DNA from: Paramecium octaurelia
Lineage: Eukaryota; Ciliophora; Oligohymenophorea; Peniculida; Parameciidae
NCBI GenBank assembly: GCA_905182995.1
Contig: CAJJDP010000139.1
Span: forward strand, 107,893 to 171,892
Direction of reading: 5' to 3'
DNA: 64,000 nucleotides
Positions within the stretch are counted from its first letter, which is position 1. Each line of letters begins with the position of its first letter. Positions 49,101 through 60,915 of the stretch are shown here, piece after piece. A program made the position numbers and the translations under genes. The notes beneath the pieces were generated by a model. It did no database searches. It was not told where the DNA came from and worked only from the letters and a program-made list of their open reading frames with translations.

Positions 49101-49431
49101 TGTCTTATTAACAGAAGGGGTTGAATGCAATAAGATTGTCCCAGATCAATTAAACCATTTTAAGAGCTCGAAAGAGTTAAGAATACCCTCTTGAGTGGAC
49201 TTAGGATCATTAATCTAGGAATAATTCACTCAAATAGCATAGAGCTATCACTCAACATAATTCAATACTCATAATGGAAGAGGAGTTTTAAAAAATGAGA
49301 AGACCATAAACATCACAAGGAAGTAGAAGGAAAAAAATGACTGAGCATCAAATTCAACAAGGGATTCAAAACTCTAACACCAAATATGAGATTTTAGAAT
49401 GCGAAAATGAGGATGATAAAGAGTATTTAAT
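49100..49431 (+). CDS. Truncated copy of the 50466 gene (contig end)
   Basis: This is the 5' part of the gene complete at 50466 onward, cut by the N at 49432. It is not an independent gene. Confidence 0.7.
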
Positions 49432-49432
49432 N
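49432..49432. other. Single-N contig join
   Basis: Placeholder base between two overlapping contigs, as at 21501. Confidence 0.93.
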
Positions 49433-50797
49433 GAAAAATTCTAAACAACAATTTGAGACTAAAAAAAGAAAGCAGATGACAGTAAAGAAAAACATTTTAT
49501 AACAATATAAAACTTAAGAAATTTTATAATTAGCCTTTTAGTATTATAATTCTTTATAATTAGCTTTTTAGTATTATAATCCTTTATTAACATGCCATTG
49601 TTAATAATCAAAACAGTTTTGATAAACAATTAATATTAGCATTGGTGTTTCATATTTAAATATAATTATTATTTAAGTTTAGCAAAGTAACATAGATATA
49701 ATAGTGAAAAACATTATAATATTGGATAGTTCTTTAAGTAAATACTTGCAAGTTTAAACTAATTATTCTATAGTATAAATTTTTATGTTATTGAAGGAAC
49801 TTATGCATTTTTAATTTGACAATTATACATTGTCCAATTAAATAATTCCTTTTCATTATTCTTCATAAGTACTAACATAAAATCATTAAAGCTATTGTTT
49901 GAATTTTGCTAGCTACTAATCATATTAAAGAATATATTGCTTATATCAATAATAAAGTTGCAATACAATTACTTGAAAAGGGTTATACTATAAATATGGT
50001 TATTATTTTATTTCTCAAATACAAACTAGTTTGCAAAGTGAATGCAAAAATATATTTTCTCTAGAATTAATTAAATACATAGTAAATATCTATAAATATT
50101 TACTTTAGATATCATACCATTATGTAAATGCATTTTAGTAGTTTTAATTAATTTTTATCATAATTTCATATTTGATAAAATAATGGTTCAAAACCTAACA
50201 ATTAATTAAAAAAAGACTAAATGGTAAGAATTGGCTCAGCATAGTTTTAACTCAAAAAATAAGGATTAATTTGATAACTTTGATTTATAGAGATATTTCT
50301 CTTTACATTATTTGAATTAGAAGGAAATATAAAAATTGTTCTGGAGATGACTGGATATGATAGTAATTATGGATTTATAGATGCTTGTGATTTACGTAAG
50401 AATTTGGATTAGAAATCAAATTTGTTATCGTCTAAGAATCTTGAAATTATATTTATATATTATAAATGTCTTATTAACAGAAGGGGTTGAATGCAATAAG
50501 ATTGTCCCAGATCAATTAAACCATTTTAAGAGCTCGAAAGAGTTAAGAATACCCTCTTGAGTGGACTTAGGATCATTAATCTAGGAATAATTCACTCAAA
50601 TAGCATAGAGCTATCACTCAACATAATTCAATACTCATAATGGAAGAGGAGTTTTAAAAAATGAGAAGACCATAAACATCACAAGGAAGTAGAAGGAAAA
50701 AAATGACTGAGCATCAAATTCAACAAGGGATTCAAAACTCTAACACCAAATATGAGATTTTAGAATGCGAAAATGAGGATGATAAAGAGTATTTAAT
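49433..50797. repeat. Second copy of second contig-overlap duplication (1,365 bp)
   Basis: It repeats 48067-49431. Unique sequence resumes at 50798. Collapsing the overlap removes 1,366 bp from downstream coordinates. Confidence 0.93.
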
Positions 50798-50941
50798 GAT
50801 AAAATAAGTAGTGAATAAAAGTTGTAATTCAACTATCTTATAACATGCAATCCGAGTAACACAACACGCAGTAATTAGAACCTGGTTCAATTTTAAACAA
50901 CACTTGATTAAGATTTTCTAAGTTTGTTCGCTAATGATTGA
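50466..50941 (+). CDS. Basic unrecognised protein
   Basis: ATG 50466 (MSYQQKGLNAIRLSQINQ) gives a basic, Gln/Arg-rich start, a SRRKKM cluster near 50690, then an acidic patch (CENEDDKEYLMIKQ) and AIRVTQHAVIRTWFNFKQH. The reading frame is secure to about 50920. It then passes the TATATA run and would run into the next gene, so an unidentified intron must bring in a stop; TGA 50939-50941 is the nearest candidate. No domain is seen. Confidence 0.5.
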
Positions 50942-50974
50942 ATAATTCACTTTTAATTTATATATATATATATA

Positions 50975-51634
50975 ATGGGTAATGGTGCATGTCACTAATA
51001 AGTTCCTTCTATTGACGAAGTAAATTTAGTAGCTAGAAACTTTAAATAATAATTTGAACCCTGCGATGGTTAATGTATGTTACCTCTTTTGAATTCTCAA
51101 TCTCAAAGTCCATCTAAACCATGCATCGAATCGAAGAACCCCACCATTGCAAGATTGGAGGAGGAAGAATTCGAAATTTTAATGACGAATGAGGATAAGC
51201 CAGATGAAGATTAATCACCTGTAAGGGAGAGCAAATTCACTAGAGCTCAATCTCCTTCTAAAATTATCAAATCGAAACGTCGTTATAAGTAGGAGGAGAT
51301 TTAATTTTTGTAATAGTTGAAGGAAGATAAAAGCAAGATTACTCGAAGAAAATCAACAGAAAAGTAACTAAGTCCTGTGAAAGTCATACATTCATGCCAT
51401 CAAAAGAAGCATAACACAGCATTATTAATACACAGTCCTGATTAGAGATCGAGTTAGCTGATTAAAATGAACAGGTTATCTTGCTAACTTGACGAAGCTG
51501 TCATTTTATCACAAGAACCTAAATCCATTTTAAAATCTATTGGATCTGAAAAATCTATAACTAATTCACAAAAAAGTAAAACCAACAGTCAAAAAAGAGT
51601 AAGATTTGGTCTTGTATATCGACAATACAAATGA
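50975..51634 (+). CDS. MGN-start protein with PP1-docking-like RVRF motif
   Basis: ATG 50975 to TGA 51632-51634, one exon, 219 aa. The N-terminus MGNGACHQQ fits N-myristoylation (MG with small residue at position 6 region) plus a palmitoylatable Cys, so plasma- or ciliary-membrane attachment is likely. The body is Ser/Lys/Gln-rich and disordered, with many SP sites (SQSQSPSKP, RAQSPSK). Near the C-terminus KRVRFG fits the RVxF motif used to dock protein phosphatase 1. No catalytic domain is present, so a membrane-targeting regulatory subunit is possible but inferred. Confidence 0.78.
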
Positions 51635-52055
51635 ACAGCACAATTTCAAACTCAAAAACTACTGTAATTTGAAATCTAATATTCATTATAAAATTAACTT
51701 TATAAATACCATTTCCATCAATTTTAATTAAGATACTTTCATTGAATATTACAATGAGAAAACTAAAATTAGAATATAAATTTATTAATTTTTCTTTCAA
51801 AAATTAATCAACTCCCTTCAAATACACACTAAATCAAGTTAAGTGGTAACTCATTCATTCTAGGATATATCAAATCAGATTAGAATCCTTATAAGATATA
51901 AGGTAAAATTATATCCTATAATATTGAGTACTACAGATTAATTAGTTGATTTGAAAGATGAGAGTAACACAAAGAAAGTAGCACTATCAAAGAATGAATG
52001 GAAATATAAATAATAGATTGAAAATATTTATTAATAATCGTTATATTTTTAAAAA
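51635..52055. other. AT-rich intergenic stretch
   Basis: About 420 bp between same-strand genes. A few short patches look coding-like on the plus strand (around 51940-52010), but none has a start or a frame that connects to either neighbour. Confidence 0.4.
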
Positions 52056-53592
52056 TGAATCAATTCTAGGATGTATTCAATGAATTTTCATAATTACACA
52101 ATCAGAAATACAATTTAGGGGAAATATTATCATTTTTGGATTCAAAATGTGCTAATGGTTATTTTGATCGAGATGTTTATTAATAATTGATTGACTAAAT
52201 CCCCTAAGCGTAATCGCAATAATAATGCACCATTAATTAGTTAATTAATGTCTTCAAGAAGGCTTAGGATGTGCTGAATGATAAAATAAGCAAAAGTTAA
52301 CAAATCATAGATTAGAAAAATATGTATATCCAAATTTGAATTATCACTAGTGAAATTAGAGCCTATAATGATAAAATTAGGTAATCTCAAACAAGCAGTG
52401 TTAATTCATCAAGCAAATTGAATGTCGAAATTCTTGATGCTGAGATTTTGTATTAAGGAAATGGATAATTGTAAGTAAGTTTGGAATGTATGTCGTCGGT
52501 TATTTATACATGTAAATTGTTATTTGATTATAGAGTTGGCAAAAAGACAAAAATCAGTTTGGAACGAAACCTTCGACTTGTATTTACTTAACTTTATGAT
52601 TTAGTAATGTCAATGAGTAAGCAGTATTGAAATTTATTTTGCTGGATACAGAATTATAGCAGAAAAGGGGAAATGGTGGAGTTGCTTATATAGACATCAA
52701 TACTTTTGGAGATTAAATGCTTCATGACTTTACTGTAAATTTGACAGATGAGAGCAATGCAATAGTCAGAGCCAAGTTACATCTTAAAATTTAATGGATC
52801 TATTCGAAAGTAATTGTAACAAAGATTTGTAGAACAAATACTTATAAGATTTAATTAATGAGAATATGATATAAATCAATTAATTGGAATAAGAGATCAA
52901 CGATCACATTGTTGATTTGGACATCATAAATTCCCCATTCAAACAAGCATTCAAATTTTAAAATAACCTGACTATATCGACATATCAAACACAACCAAAT
53001 TAGTAATAGCAATAGGCAAGTCCATTGTTAATTAGTGAGAATTAAATCGATAGATTAGTTTAGATTTCATTGTTATTAATTATTCTGTACTTAGTATTCG
53101 GATTGTTGAATAGTATGTATCGAACATTATATTTTGATGTAAATAAGTGTGATTTATTATAGTTCTTAGTACTTTTCTATTGCTTTTTGTTTTATTAGAA
53201 AAATTATAAGCTGCAATCGTTGCTTCACATTAAGATCATTATGGTCATGTTAGGAGTTGCTCTGTTGATGGACATAATTTGGCTTGCAATTTATAGTACA
53301 GTAAAAATCATATTAAGTTGATAGCCTTATTTGGGGGAGTTTAATGCAAATTTTGATCATTTTGAATATGGATTGCAGAAATATCAGATAATATTGAGTT
53401 GGTTGCTGTTATTTGTAAAGGTATCAATAATTTTATATATATATATATATATAGATTGTCGTATTGATGTTCTATGTTCATATATATGCCACATACCCAG
53501 ATAAATCAACCTAAGTTTACGATTAGTAATGGAATGCGATTTTTGGATGGAGGGATGGAAAACAAATTAATGTCTACCGAAATTACAATTGA
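52056..53592 (+). CDS. C2-domain protein with C-terminal TM segments
   Basis: ATG 52056 to TGA 53590-53592. Removing introns of 27, 22, 25, 24 and 34 nt gives about 465 aa. Residues 1-100 are Gln-rich and helical. A C2 domain follows (KLNVEILDAEIL, then QKSVWNETFDFNVNEQAVL and GGVAYIDIN), with the hallmark SVWNETF. The C-terminal 180 residues hold about four TM helices (LLLIILYLVFGLL, FLVLFYCFLFYQ, IIMVMLGVALLMDII, LSWLLLFVKIVVLMF). C2 domains bind membranes, often with calcium. This C2-plus-TM layout resembles ciliate membrane-contact or trafficking proteins, but I cannot name it further. Confidence 0.82.
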
Positions 53593-53818
53593 TTATTATA
53601 ATTATTTTCTAATTTTATTGCAATAAATTGTATAAGAATTAGCTGAAAAAATAGCAGTCAAACTTAGTCAATTAATATTCAAATAACATTATGGTTAATA
53701 ATATTAAATATATTAAAAAGGGTGATAAATAATTGTAAGTAATTTAAAATGTTGATGTGAATGATGAATAACAACATTAAATTATTTTCATTTATAATTA
53801 AATTTTATTTCAGAAATA

Positions 53819-54825
53819 ATGAATAATTCATATGCTTATGATCCAAAATTTAGCTATAAAAAATCTGAACTAAATCCTTACATCGATCAATCCAGCAGCA
53901 CTTATGGGATTGCTCAGTCTCAAATACAATAAGGAAGCAATAGTATTAATTTCAATTTATTTATATTGCAGTTCGTCAACATACATTTTCCACACATGCC
54001 AGGAATCTATCCCAACCTCTACTCTCTAATCAATCATCCCAAAGAATTTAAGTTATTTAATAGTCTATTCCTCAATCAATAAGATAACCTAATATTGTTA
54101 GAGCTTCTTCCCCTTTAACTTAACAAAAAGTGTATTACACACAGTCAGTCTAACCAGTGTATAGATTGTATAATGAACCTATTTAAGTGATAGCTCAACA
54201 ACCACCACCTCAAGTTAACGTTGGTATGTATATTTCGCAAAAATTAATAGTTCGGGAAATTGAGGAAGTGCCGATTATTCATGAAGTACATCATGTAAAT
54301 AGGCCAATAAACGTGATTTCAATGGATGAAATTGAAGGGCCTTGGAAAAGTAAGTAGATCCTTTTGGAGAAACAATTAATTGAGTTGTAGTTGATGTTGA
54401 AACATGGACCTCAAAGGAAAGTTGAGACTAAACAAATAATTGTCGAAGATGAGGCCAGGATTAGAGAACTTGAATAATAAATTGAACAAATGAAACACAT
54501 TCTTAATGAGAATGAAGAGGAAATTTAGCACTTAGAAAGTTTGGTCGATTAGGCTTAATATAACTTGGAGAATGCGGAAGATCAAGCAAGCAGTTAAGTG
54601 GAAGAATAAAATAGAGAATTAGCAAAGTGGAAAAAGAAGTTTCAAGATCTGAATAAAAAGTATCATGACATTGAAGAAGATATAACGATGACAGAAGCTT
54701 AGATAGAGAGCATTCAAAAAAGAAAAATGGTTACATAGACAAGTTCAACGACAAAGACGACTTCTAAAGTCAATTAGATGAGGGATAGTGGATTTAGAAG
54801 AAGCAGTGTTACAAAAAATTATTGA
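53819..54825 (+). CDS. Coiled-coil protein, possible cytoskeletal
   Basis: ATG 53819 to TGA 54823-54825, one 29-nt intron (GTATTA...TTGCAG) near 53940, about 325 aa. Residues 1-140 are Gln/Ser/Pro-rich. A central block of Val/Ile/Glu/Pro (LIVREIEEVPIIHEVHHV) recalls the repetitive segments of alveolins and epiplasmins, but a single copy is not enough to assign it. Residues about 180-300 are a strong coiled coil (ARIRELEQQIEQMKHIL). The C-terminus is Ser/Thr/Lys-rich. Confidence 0.78.
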
Positions 54826-54902
54826 CTTATTTAATTTTTGAATTCTATTTTTAGTAAAAATCTTGGGTTTATAAATATAATATTTAAATTATTTAAATTT
54901 AT

Positions 54903-55903
54903 ATGTTAAAAATTATTTTGCTCTTTGGTCTTGTCAAAAATTTAGCAGCAGAAACATGTCCTGTGAAAGCAATTACATGTGAATCTATTAGAAATCGATA
55001 ACTATGTCTATAATCTAAGGACTATAATCAAAATTCAATATGTGAATGGGATTAGTATAAATGCACAAAATCTATCCTCAACCGCTTACCTTGTTCTGGA
55101 TATACTAATGAATTTACTTGTCATTACAAATCCTATGGATGTAGATGGGATGGAAGTAGTACAAATAATTATGACGTTAATAGTATGAAATCCAATGTAA
55201 ATGGATAATGCGTAGACAGACAGTATTTCAATTATATACTTAATTTAGATGTGAAGATGTCTCAGAATATTTTTGTTAATCCTTTGGCCAACTGTCATGC
55301 GAATGGCAAGATGGCAGATGTGCATAAATTACAAAATGCGAAGATTTCTAGTCTATAAAAGGGTGTAGAAATAGCAGATTTAAGAAGAAGTAATATTTAA
55401 CAATTCCATATATATGTAGATGTGTAACTATTGTGGATGGGGAAGTGTTACCGAATGAATAAATATCGGCTAGTAATTTTGATTGTGTTGTGTAAGAGTG
55501 CAAGCATAAAAAATACTAATTTTAATGTACTTTTGTTAACGGAGTTCAATTTATTTGGGGAACAGAGTATTAATTTAATATATACAAGTGGATGCTCTGT
55601 TTGTTCATCTTATACTACCTATCAATCTTGCGTAGGAAATGGAGGATTGTGCTTTTGGGACTTAAATCAATGTTAAAATACTCAGTAATTCTAATCTCAA
55701 TATTATACAGATGTTAACAATACAAAAGTCCTACTCTATGTAATATCAAACGATAACAATGCGAATGGAATATTTAAAAAATGAGATGCCAACTTAACTC
55801 TACTTTAGAAAATCAACATTGTTATTCTGAATATTTAGATTAAATAGAGGTAAGTTAAACTATCTAAATAACGTTTATTGTGTCCCTTACTCTAATTGGA
55901 TGA
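54903..55903 (+). CDS. Small secreted Cys-rich protein, surface-antigen-like
   Basis: ATG 54903 to TGA 55901-55903 with introns of 26, 22 and 26 nt. The N-terminus MLKIILLFGLVKNLAAETC is a signal peptide. The mature part has periodic cysteines with a recurring C-x-W motif (ICEWDQYKC, CRWDGSS, CEWQDGRC, CFWDLNQC, CEWNIQKMRC), the signature of Paramecium surface antigen repeats. At about 290 aa it is far smaller than the giant immobilisation antigens. A hydrophobic stretch at the very end (ITFIVSLTLIG) could signal a GPI anchor. Each of the three introns restores the Cys periodicity, which supports the model. Confidence 0.82.
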
Positions 55904-56239
55904 ATTTCAATAAAAATACCATAATTGTGATATTTAATAATAATATATATTTCTAAATTAATAATTATTAATTAAATTTATATTAATCAATTCAGTGGCT
56001 GTTCATAGTTTTATAAACGAATTTTTTCACCATTTATTGAGAGATGTATCCAGTTTTGTAAATGATTAGAATGTATTTGGAACTGGATTGAGGACATTTT
56101 GTGTTTATAAATTAATTTATTTTTAATAAATTTACTGGCATTTTTACTAATTCCTGTTGATAGAAAAAATAATATTTTAATACCCTTTTATTGAGTTATT
56201 TATAAATATATTATATAGGTGAAATTAAAATGTTATTAT
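55904..56239. other. Short intergenic stretch between convergent genes
   Basis: 336 bp between two convergent genes. I see nothing coding or structured in it. Confidence 0.45.
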
Positions 56240-57204
56240 TCACTTAATCTCAAAATTTGAATAAAGTAACATTTCTTAAGCAGCCTGTTTTACTTTTTCT
56301 ACGTTTGAACGAGACCATGGTAATCTTTTAACGTCGAATTCAAACTATATAATTATTTGATATGTAATTATACATTTTTTCCATCTTGAATATGATTCAT
56401 AATTTTATTGCAGAGAGTGGCAATTTTTTTGTTGGAATCTTTTTGTATCTCTTATTCCAAAGAGTCTAAAATACTAAGAAAATTTACTTAAGAATTCTTT
56501 GTAGTAAGTAACAAATGTTTTCGAAGAGAAAATTTATTTTAAAAAATCTGAATTCATTGTTTTATTTTTGCTATTTTTTCTAAATGGCAGCATAATGATG
56601 GTTGAAGTTTCCTTCTCCACAAGAGTCATGAATATTTTTTGAGCAGATTTCAAATTTGTCTCTTCAAATATGATCATATTAATTACTTGTTTTATCATAT
56701 TTCTCTTAAACTCTTTTGAATATAAATTTCAATGCTTTACGTAAGCAAAACTTAACTAGCTCCTCTCTGCTCTTCTATTGACACTTCTATTTGTGGACCA
56801 ACATCTCAAGCAGATTAAATAAAGTTGACTAATTGCTATATTTTAGATTTGCTATTTTATCATGAAAAGTTTCATCTTCGTTGACAATCATCATTATGTA
56901 TCGTTCTAACGTTTCACGGTTGACTTAAGGTACCACATCCTACTATTCTGCGATTGATCTTCTCGTCCCTTAGGCGGAGATTGGGTCCTCATGATGACGT
57001 ACTAATTATCATTTAGGAGGATGAGTTACCCTATTCAAAATTTTATGGAAGTTTCTGTTGATAATAGAGATATTAGACATAAGGCATCTATTGCGCGGTA
57101 TAGTAATTATTATAATAGGATTGTTGTAGATTCTGATATGCATTCCAGTAATTGATTGAGTATTGGGTATCAAATTGGAATTGGTTGGGTAAAAACTGAT
57201 GCAT
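56240..57204 (-). CDS. Gln/Tyr-rich N-terminus, helical unrecognised protein
   Basis: ATG 57204 (MHQFLPNQFQFDTQYSINYW) to TGA 56242-56240. Introns of 28, 20, 25 and 29 nt bring exons into one frame. The first 60 residues are Gln/Tyr/Asn-rich and prion-like. The rest is helical: ETLERYIMMIVNEDETF, CLRKALKFIFKRVQEKY and FDVKRLPWSRSNVEKV. No known domain is visible; the C-terminal pattern suggests an alpha-helical interaction domain. Four short introns that all restore one frame support the gene. Confidence 0.7.
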
Positions 57205-57589
57205 GTTTACAAATAATAGCAAAATTTATAATTAGAGATTAAAAAAAGATTTGCAATTTTAAAGTCACTTAATAATGCATTAATGCGTCTAATTAAATTT
57301 ATCCAAGTTTAATTGTCTTCTTTAAATTGGATTACATGGCTAGGATAAGCAAAATGGTGATCCTTTTTAAGAAACTTGAATAAATCTAATTAAATTAAAG
57401 AATATTCTTAAACATAATTATATTACTGTTGTTTTAAGAGTTCATTTGAAGTATAATAATTATACTTTCATACAGTTAGTATTTTTTTTATGAAAACCCA
57501 TCAAGCATCATCTAATTAAACTCCTCTTTCCTTTCTCAAATTAAAAGAATTCAATAATACATAAATTTCAATATTATAATAAAGAAAAA
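57205..57589. other. AT-rich divergent intergenic region
   Basis: 385 bp between divergent start codons; must contain both promoters. No supported gene. Confidence 0.4.
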
Positions 57590-58328
57590 ATGGATAATTC
57601 CCAAGATTTTAAGCTAAGTAGATTACTCGATCAAATTTCAATCATCAAGGGTGATTTAGAAAAATTAAACGAATTTAATACATTTGTTCTCATGTGCAGA
57701 GAACTAACGAAGGTATTTGAGACTTATCACTAAGTTTAGATTTTTATGGAAATGGGTGGAATTTTAAAAAAGGCTTTCGAAGATATCACATCTAAATGTA
57801 GATTACTAGAGAGGAATTGGAATATGCATAAGCATGGATCATTAATTGATTTTATATTGTTCGAGAAATAGAAGGGTAAATGAGCTTGATTATTATAGAC
57901 ATTGCAAAATTGAATGGCTAGAACACTGAAAAGTTTGGATACAAAGAAGGAGATTTTTATTTTGATTACGAATCATCAGCCCGTACAGTCTTAAGACTTA
58001 TGTGGTTTTTCGACTTTATTTGCAATATGACCAACCAATTGATAACCGATTAAAAGAAAAGTTTCAGTTCCATATGCTCAGAAGCGTATAATGAAAGTCT
58101 TGCCCCTCATCATTCCTTCACTATTAAAACAGCTGTCAAAGCAGGTTTATACACTGTTGGAAGGTACAAACTTATCAATTACATAGTCGTGATAATTTCT
58201 ATAAAGTAGTATTTAAGGAAAACGAAGACAAAGATGAAAAATTAGCATTAATACGAGATACACTTATGAAACTCAAAACAAGACTATGGACATTATACAA
58301 GATTGAAAATTTGGATGAATTACCATGA
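57590..58328 (+). CDS. Glycolipid-transfer-protein (GLTP) fold protein
   Basis: ATG 57590 to TGA 58326-58328, introns 57876-57898 and 58164-58186 (23 nt each), about 230 aa, the usual size of a stand-alone GLTP. The order of motifs fits: the early RELTKVFETY helix, EMGGILKKAFEDI, then RTVLRLMWFFDFICNM (the Arg and Trp-bearing sugar-head pocket helix), and AYNESLAPHHSFTIKTAVKA with the conserved His. GLTP proteins carry glycosphingolipids or ceramide-1-phosphate between membranes in the cytosol. No signal peptide. Confidence 0.85.
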
Positions 58329-59142
58329 TTATCATTATTATAATATTATCGTAACACCTTTGGTTTTAATTTTCCATATTATCTCAATATCCATGTTGGC
58401 TTCACTTATATTTTTACATTTAAGTATAGATTATAACCCTCTTTTAGGTGTTATACAAAATTATATAATAGAAAATTTAATAATAGTATAAATACATCTT
58501 TAGATTTATATGAATAATTATTTTCACACTATTATTTCTTAATAGATTATTTATCTTAGCATTAACTTATTATTTGATATTTAACTCAAATGGTAACTCT
58601 ATCAAGCATAAATTTTAAATCAATGCATTTAACACTGAGTTATCAAGGTTAGTTATCAAAAACCATTTATCATTTTTATATGAATAAGTTGATCTAATTT
58701 TATAATGCGAAATCACATTTTTCCTATTTAACTCCCTTAATATGCATAACAAATAGTTTTCATTTTATCCAATGATCTATTTGCAGTTGGATAGTATTAG
58801 CATTTATATATGCAAATTCAAATTCTAGATTACTCAGATAATCATTAACTTTAAACTCATTAACTTAATTTGACAAAATACCAAAAGATCCTTCGGTAAC
58901 CATCAAACAATATTACCAACTATAAAATTAGATAAATTGAAAACATTTATTAGTATATGATGTTTTAAACAAGCTATACGTGAACAAATGTTATTTCATT
59001 CCAATCTTTCTTTTTTAATGATTGCCATACATATTGTGGATTTATAAACATCAATAGTTTTTCTCTGTAGCTATTATTAATAGCTTCCTAATTCACAAGG
59101 AAAATAAACTTAGTAATTACATAAAAATAATAATAATAATAA
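58329..59142. other. AT-rich intergenic stretch
   Basis: About 815 bp between convergent genes. Several chance frames exist but none shows motif or composition that supports a gene. Confidence 0.4.
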
Positions 59143-59481
59143 TCAATTCATCAATTCAAAAAGTATGATAATTAGAACTTGTATTGCAAACAAGATATTA
59201 CCTATCTATTTAAATTTCTTGTGTTGTTGAGTAGATTAATTGTCTTGTTTTCTTTTGATCTCAGGAGTATAATAAATCTCTTTGGCTTAATACCTTATTT
59301 TTTTTGGAGTAAAGAATTAAAGTTATTAAGTTTCTTTTTCAAACTCCTCTTGTGTCTTAAAAGGAATTATTTCCTTTTAGGTTTATCTAAAATCTGTTTC
59401 TGGCGAAGAAAATTATGAATTGAGCTATTAATCTTAGGTATCCTACCTTTTGAGCAAATAGTGATTTTCTGAAATTTGCAT
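59143..59481 (-). CDS. Small protein with C-terminal hydrophobic end
   Basis: ATG 59481 (MQISENHYLLKRQDTQDQ) to TGA 59145-59143. The first 85 residues are Gln/Lys/Glu-rich (FKTQEEFEKETQQL; KKIRYQAKEIYY). A 24-nt GTA...AAG stretch near the 3' end is a multiple of three, so it may be an intron or coding; either way the product ends in a hydrophobic run (LIIILFELMN) that could be a tail anchor. No family recognised. The plus strand of the same interval shows an unrelated chance frame. Confidence 0.55.
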
Positions 59482-59845
59482 TTGTCTTTAAAATTTAATA
59501 ATCAAGCGGCAATGCGCTCGTATTTTGCTTAAATAATAATTATTCTAAAATAAAAATAAATTATTTTAAATTTTAAATATTTTATTTAAAGACCTTATAA
59601 CTTTTCTATTCATCTATTTAATTTTTTATGCCAATTAGCTACTTTTTAGGCTTTGTTTATTCAATCAGATTTATAAATTGAGATTTAATTATTTTGATGA
59701 TTTATGATGGTGTTCTTGATTATTTATGAATAGAGGTATTTAAATTGAATGATTTAGAATCTTGCCATTTAATCAAAATATATAATTCCTATTTTGATAT
59801 TAATTAAAAAAAAAATATAATTCTTTTAAAGAAATGTAAAGTAGA
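59482..59845. other. AT-rich divergent intergenic region
   Basis: About 365 bp between divergent start codons; nothing coding seen. Confidence 0.4.
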
Positions 59846-60427
59846 ATGGCCAAGAGACTGCAAAAAGACTTAGAGTAGATGCAAAAGTCTTATGCAGATC
59901 AATTTAATGTGAGAATGCCCAATAATGATATTAAACATTGGATTGTAGCATTTGAAGGAGCAAAGGGAACATTGTATCAAGGAGAAAAATTCGAGTAAAT
60001 AATTTAAATAAATTAGATTGCAATTCAAGTTTTCAAACGAATATGTAGAAATACTTATACTTATTTAGCTCTTTTTTTCTTTGAAATTAGCCAATTGAAT
60101 CTCCTGAAGTAATATAAATTATCAATAATTAGGTAATCTTTATTGGCAAACCTCCTGAGCATGAACATATTTATTCCAATGGATTTATTTGCTTATCAAT
60201 ATTATTTGATGGTATTTATGATCAGTCATAATTTTAGAGTGGTCAGCTGCCCTCACTGTAAGTTCTGTTTGCTTGTCTATACAATCAATGCTATCAAGTG
60301 CAACCAAAAAGGTCTATTATATTTCTTATATCAGATGAAACCCCCTAATGATGCCGAATTTGTGAAAAGAGCAGCAGGAAGAGGACCCAAGAGCTTTCTT
60401 TGGAGTTATCATGATGAAAAATGTTGA
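59846..60427 (+). CDS. UBE2W: Ubiquitin-conjugating enzyme E2 W-type
   Basis: ATG 59846 to TGA 60425-60427, about 150 aa after five introns of 22, 46, 24, 26 and 23 nt. The E2 fold is clear: KRLQKDLEQMQ, the GTLYQGEKFELQFKF strands, EYPIESPE, and the active-site block EHEHIYSNGFICLSIL with catalytic Cys. WSAALTVSSVCLSIQSMLSS follows. The C-terminus SFLWSYHDEKC corresponds to the WWYHDDTC-type end typical of UBE2W. UBE2W ubiquitinates the N-terminal alpha-amino group of disordered substrates. The 46-nt intron is unusually long for this genome. Confidence 0.88.
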
Positions 60428-60915
60428 AGGCGCTCTATAAATTAATATTGCACCAAATAAACAAATAAAATCATTTTAATATATTCTAATCCATCCAAGT
60501 TATTTCCTTTTGGCATTTCAATTTATAATTGCATAAATATTTAGCTTAAATTTATAAAATACATTTTATGTTATCAAAAGAATATTATTGTAATTAAAAC
60601 TTTCAATAATGCTATAATATTAAGATGGTAAAATAAACTATGTAGTATCTATATGATATTTAATTTAAATGTTTAGTATCATATATTTATTAGAGAGTAA
60701 TGAATTTTTGAGTTGAATGTCATATAATTTTAATATAAAATTTAATCAACTATTGGAAAACCGCTTTATGAATAATGTTAACTACTTTTTTGTTCACTAT
60801 TGATATTAGATATATAAACAATAATAATTTCTTAATTAAAATAATCCTAGATTAATGGTATTCTGAAATAAAATGACAGAGTGTAATTCTTCATTCTCTC
60901 ATATATAAATAAAAT
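60428..60915. other. AT-rich intergenic stretch
   Basis: About 490 bp between convergent genes with no supported feature. Confidence 0.4.

Larger units (their letters stand above)
48067..49431. repeat. First copy of second contig-overlap duplication (1,365 bp)
   Basis: This repeats at 49433-50797, offset 1,366, around the single N at 49432. The repeat ends exactly at the N and restarts exactly after it, as at 21501. It is best explained by unmerged overlapping contigs. Confidence 0.93.

Noticed and set aside
59179..59418. Plus-strand 79-codon hydrophobic frame
   Set aside because: Antisense of the small minus-strand gene at 59143-59481, which has better coding composition.
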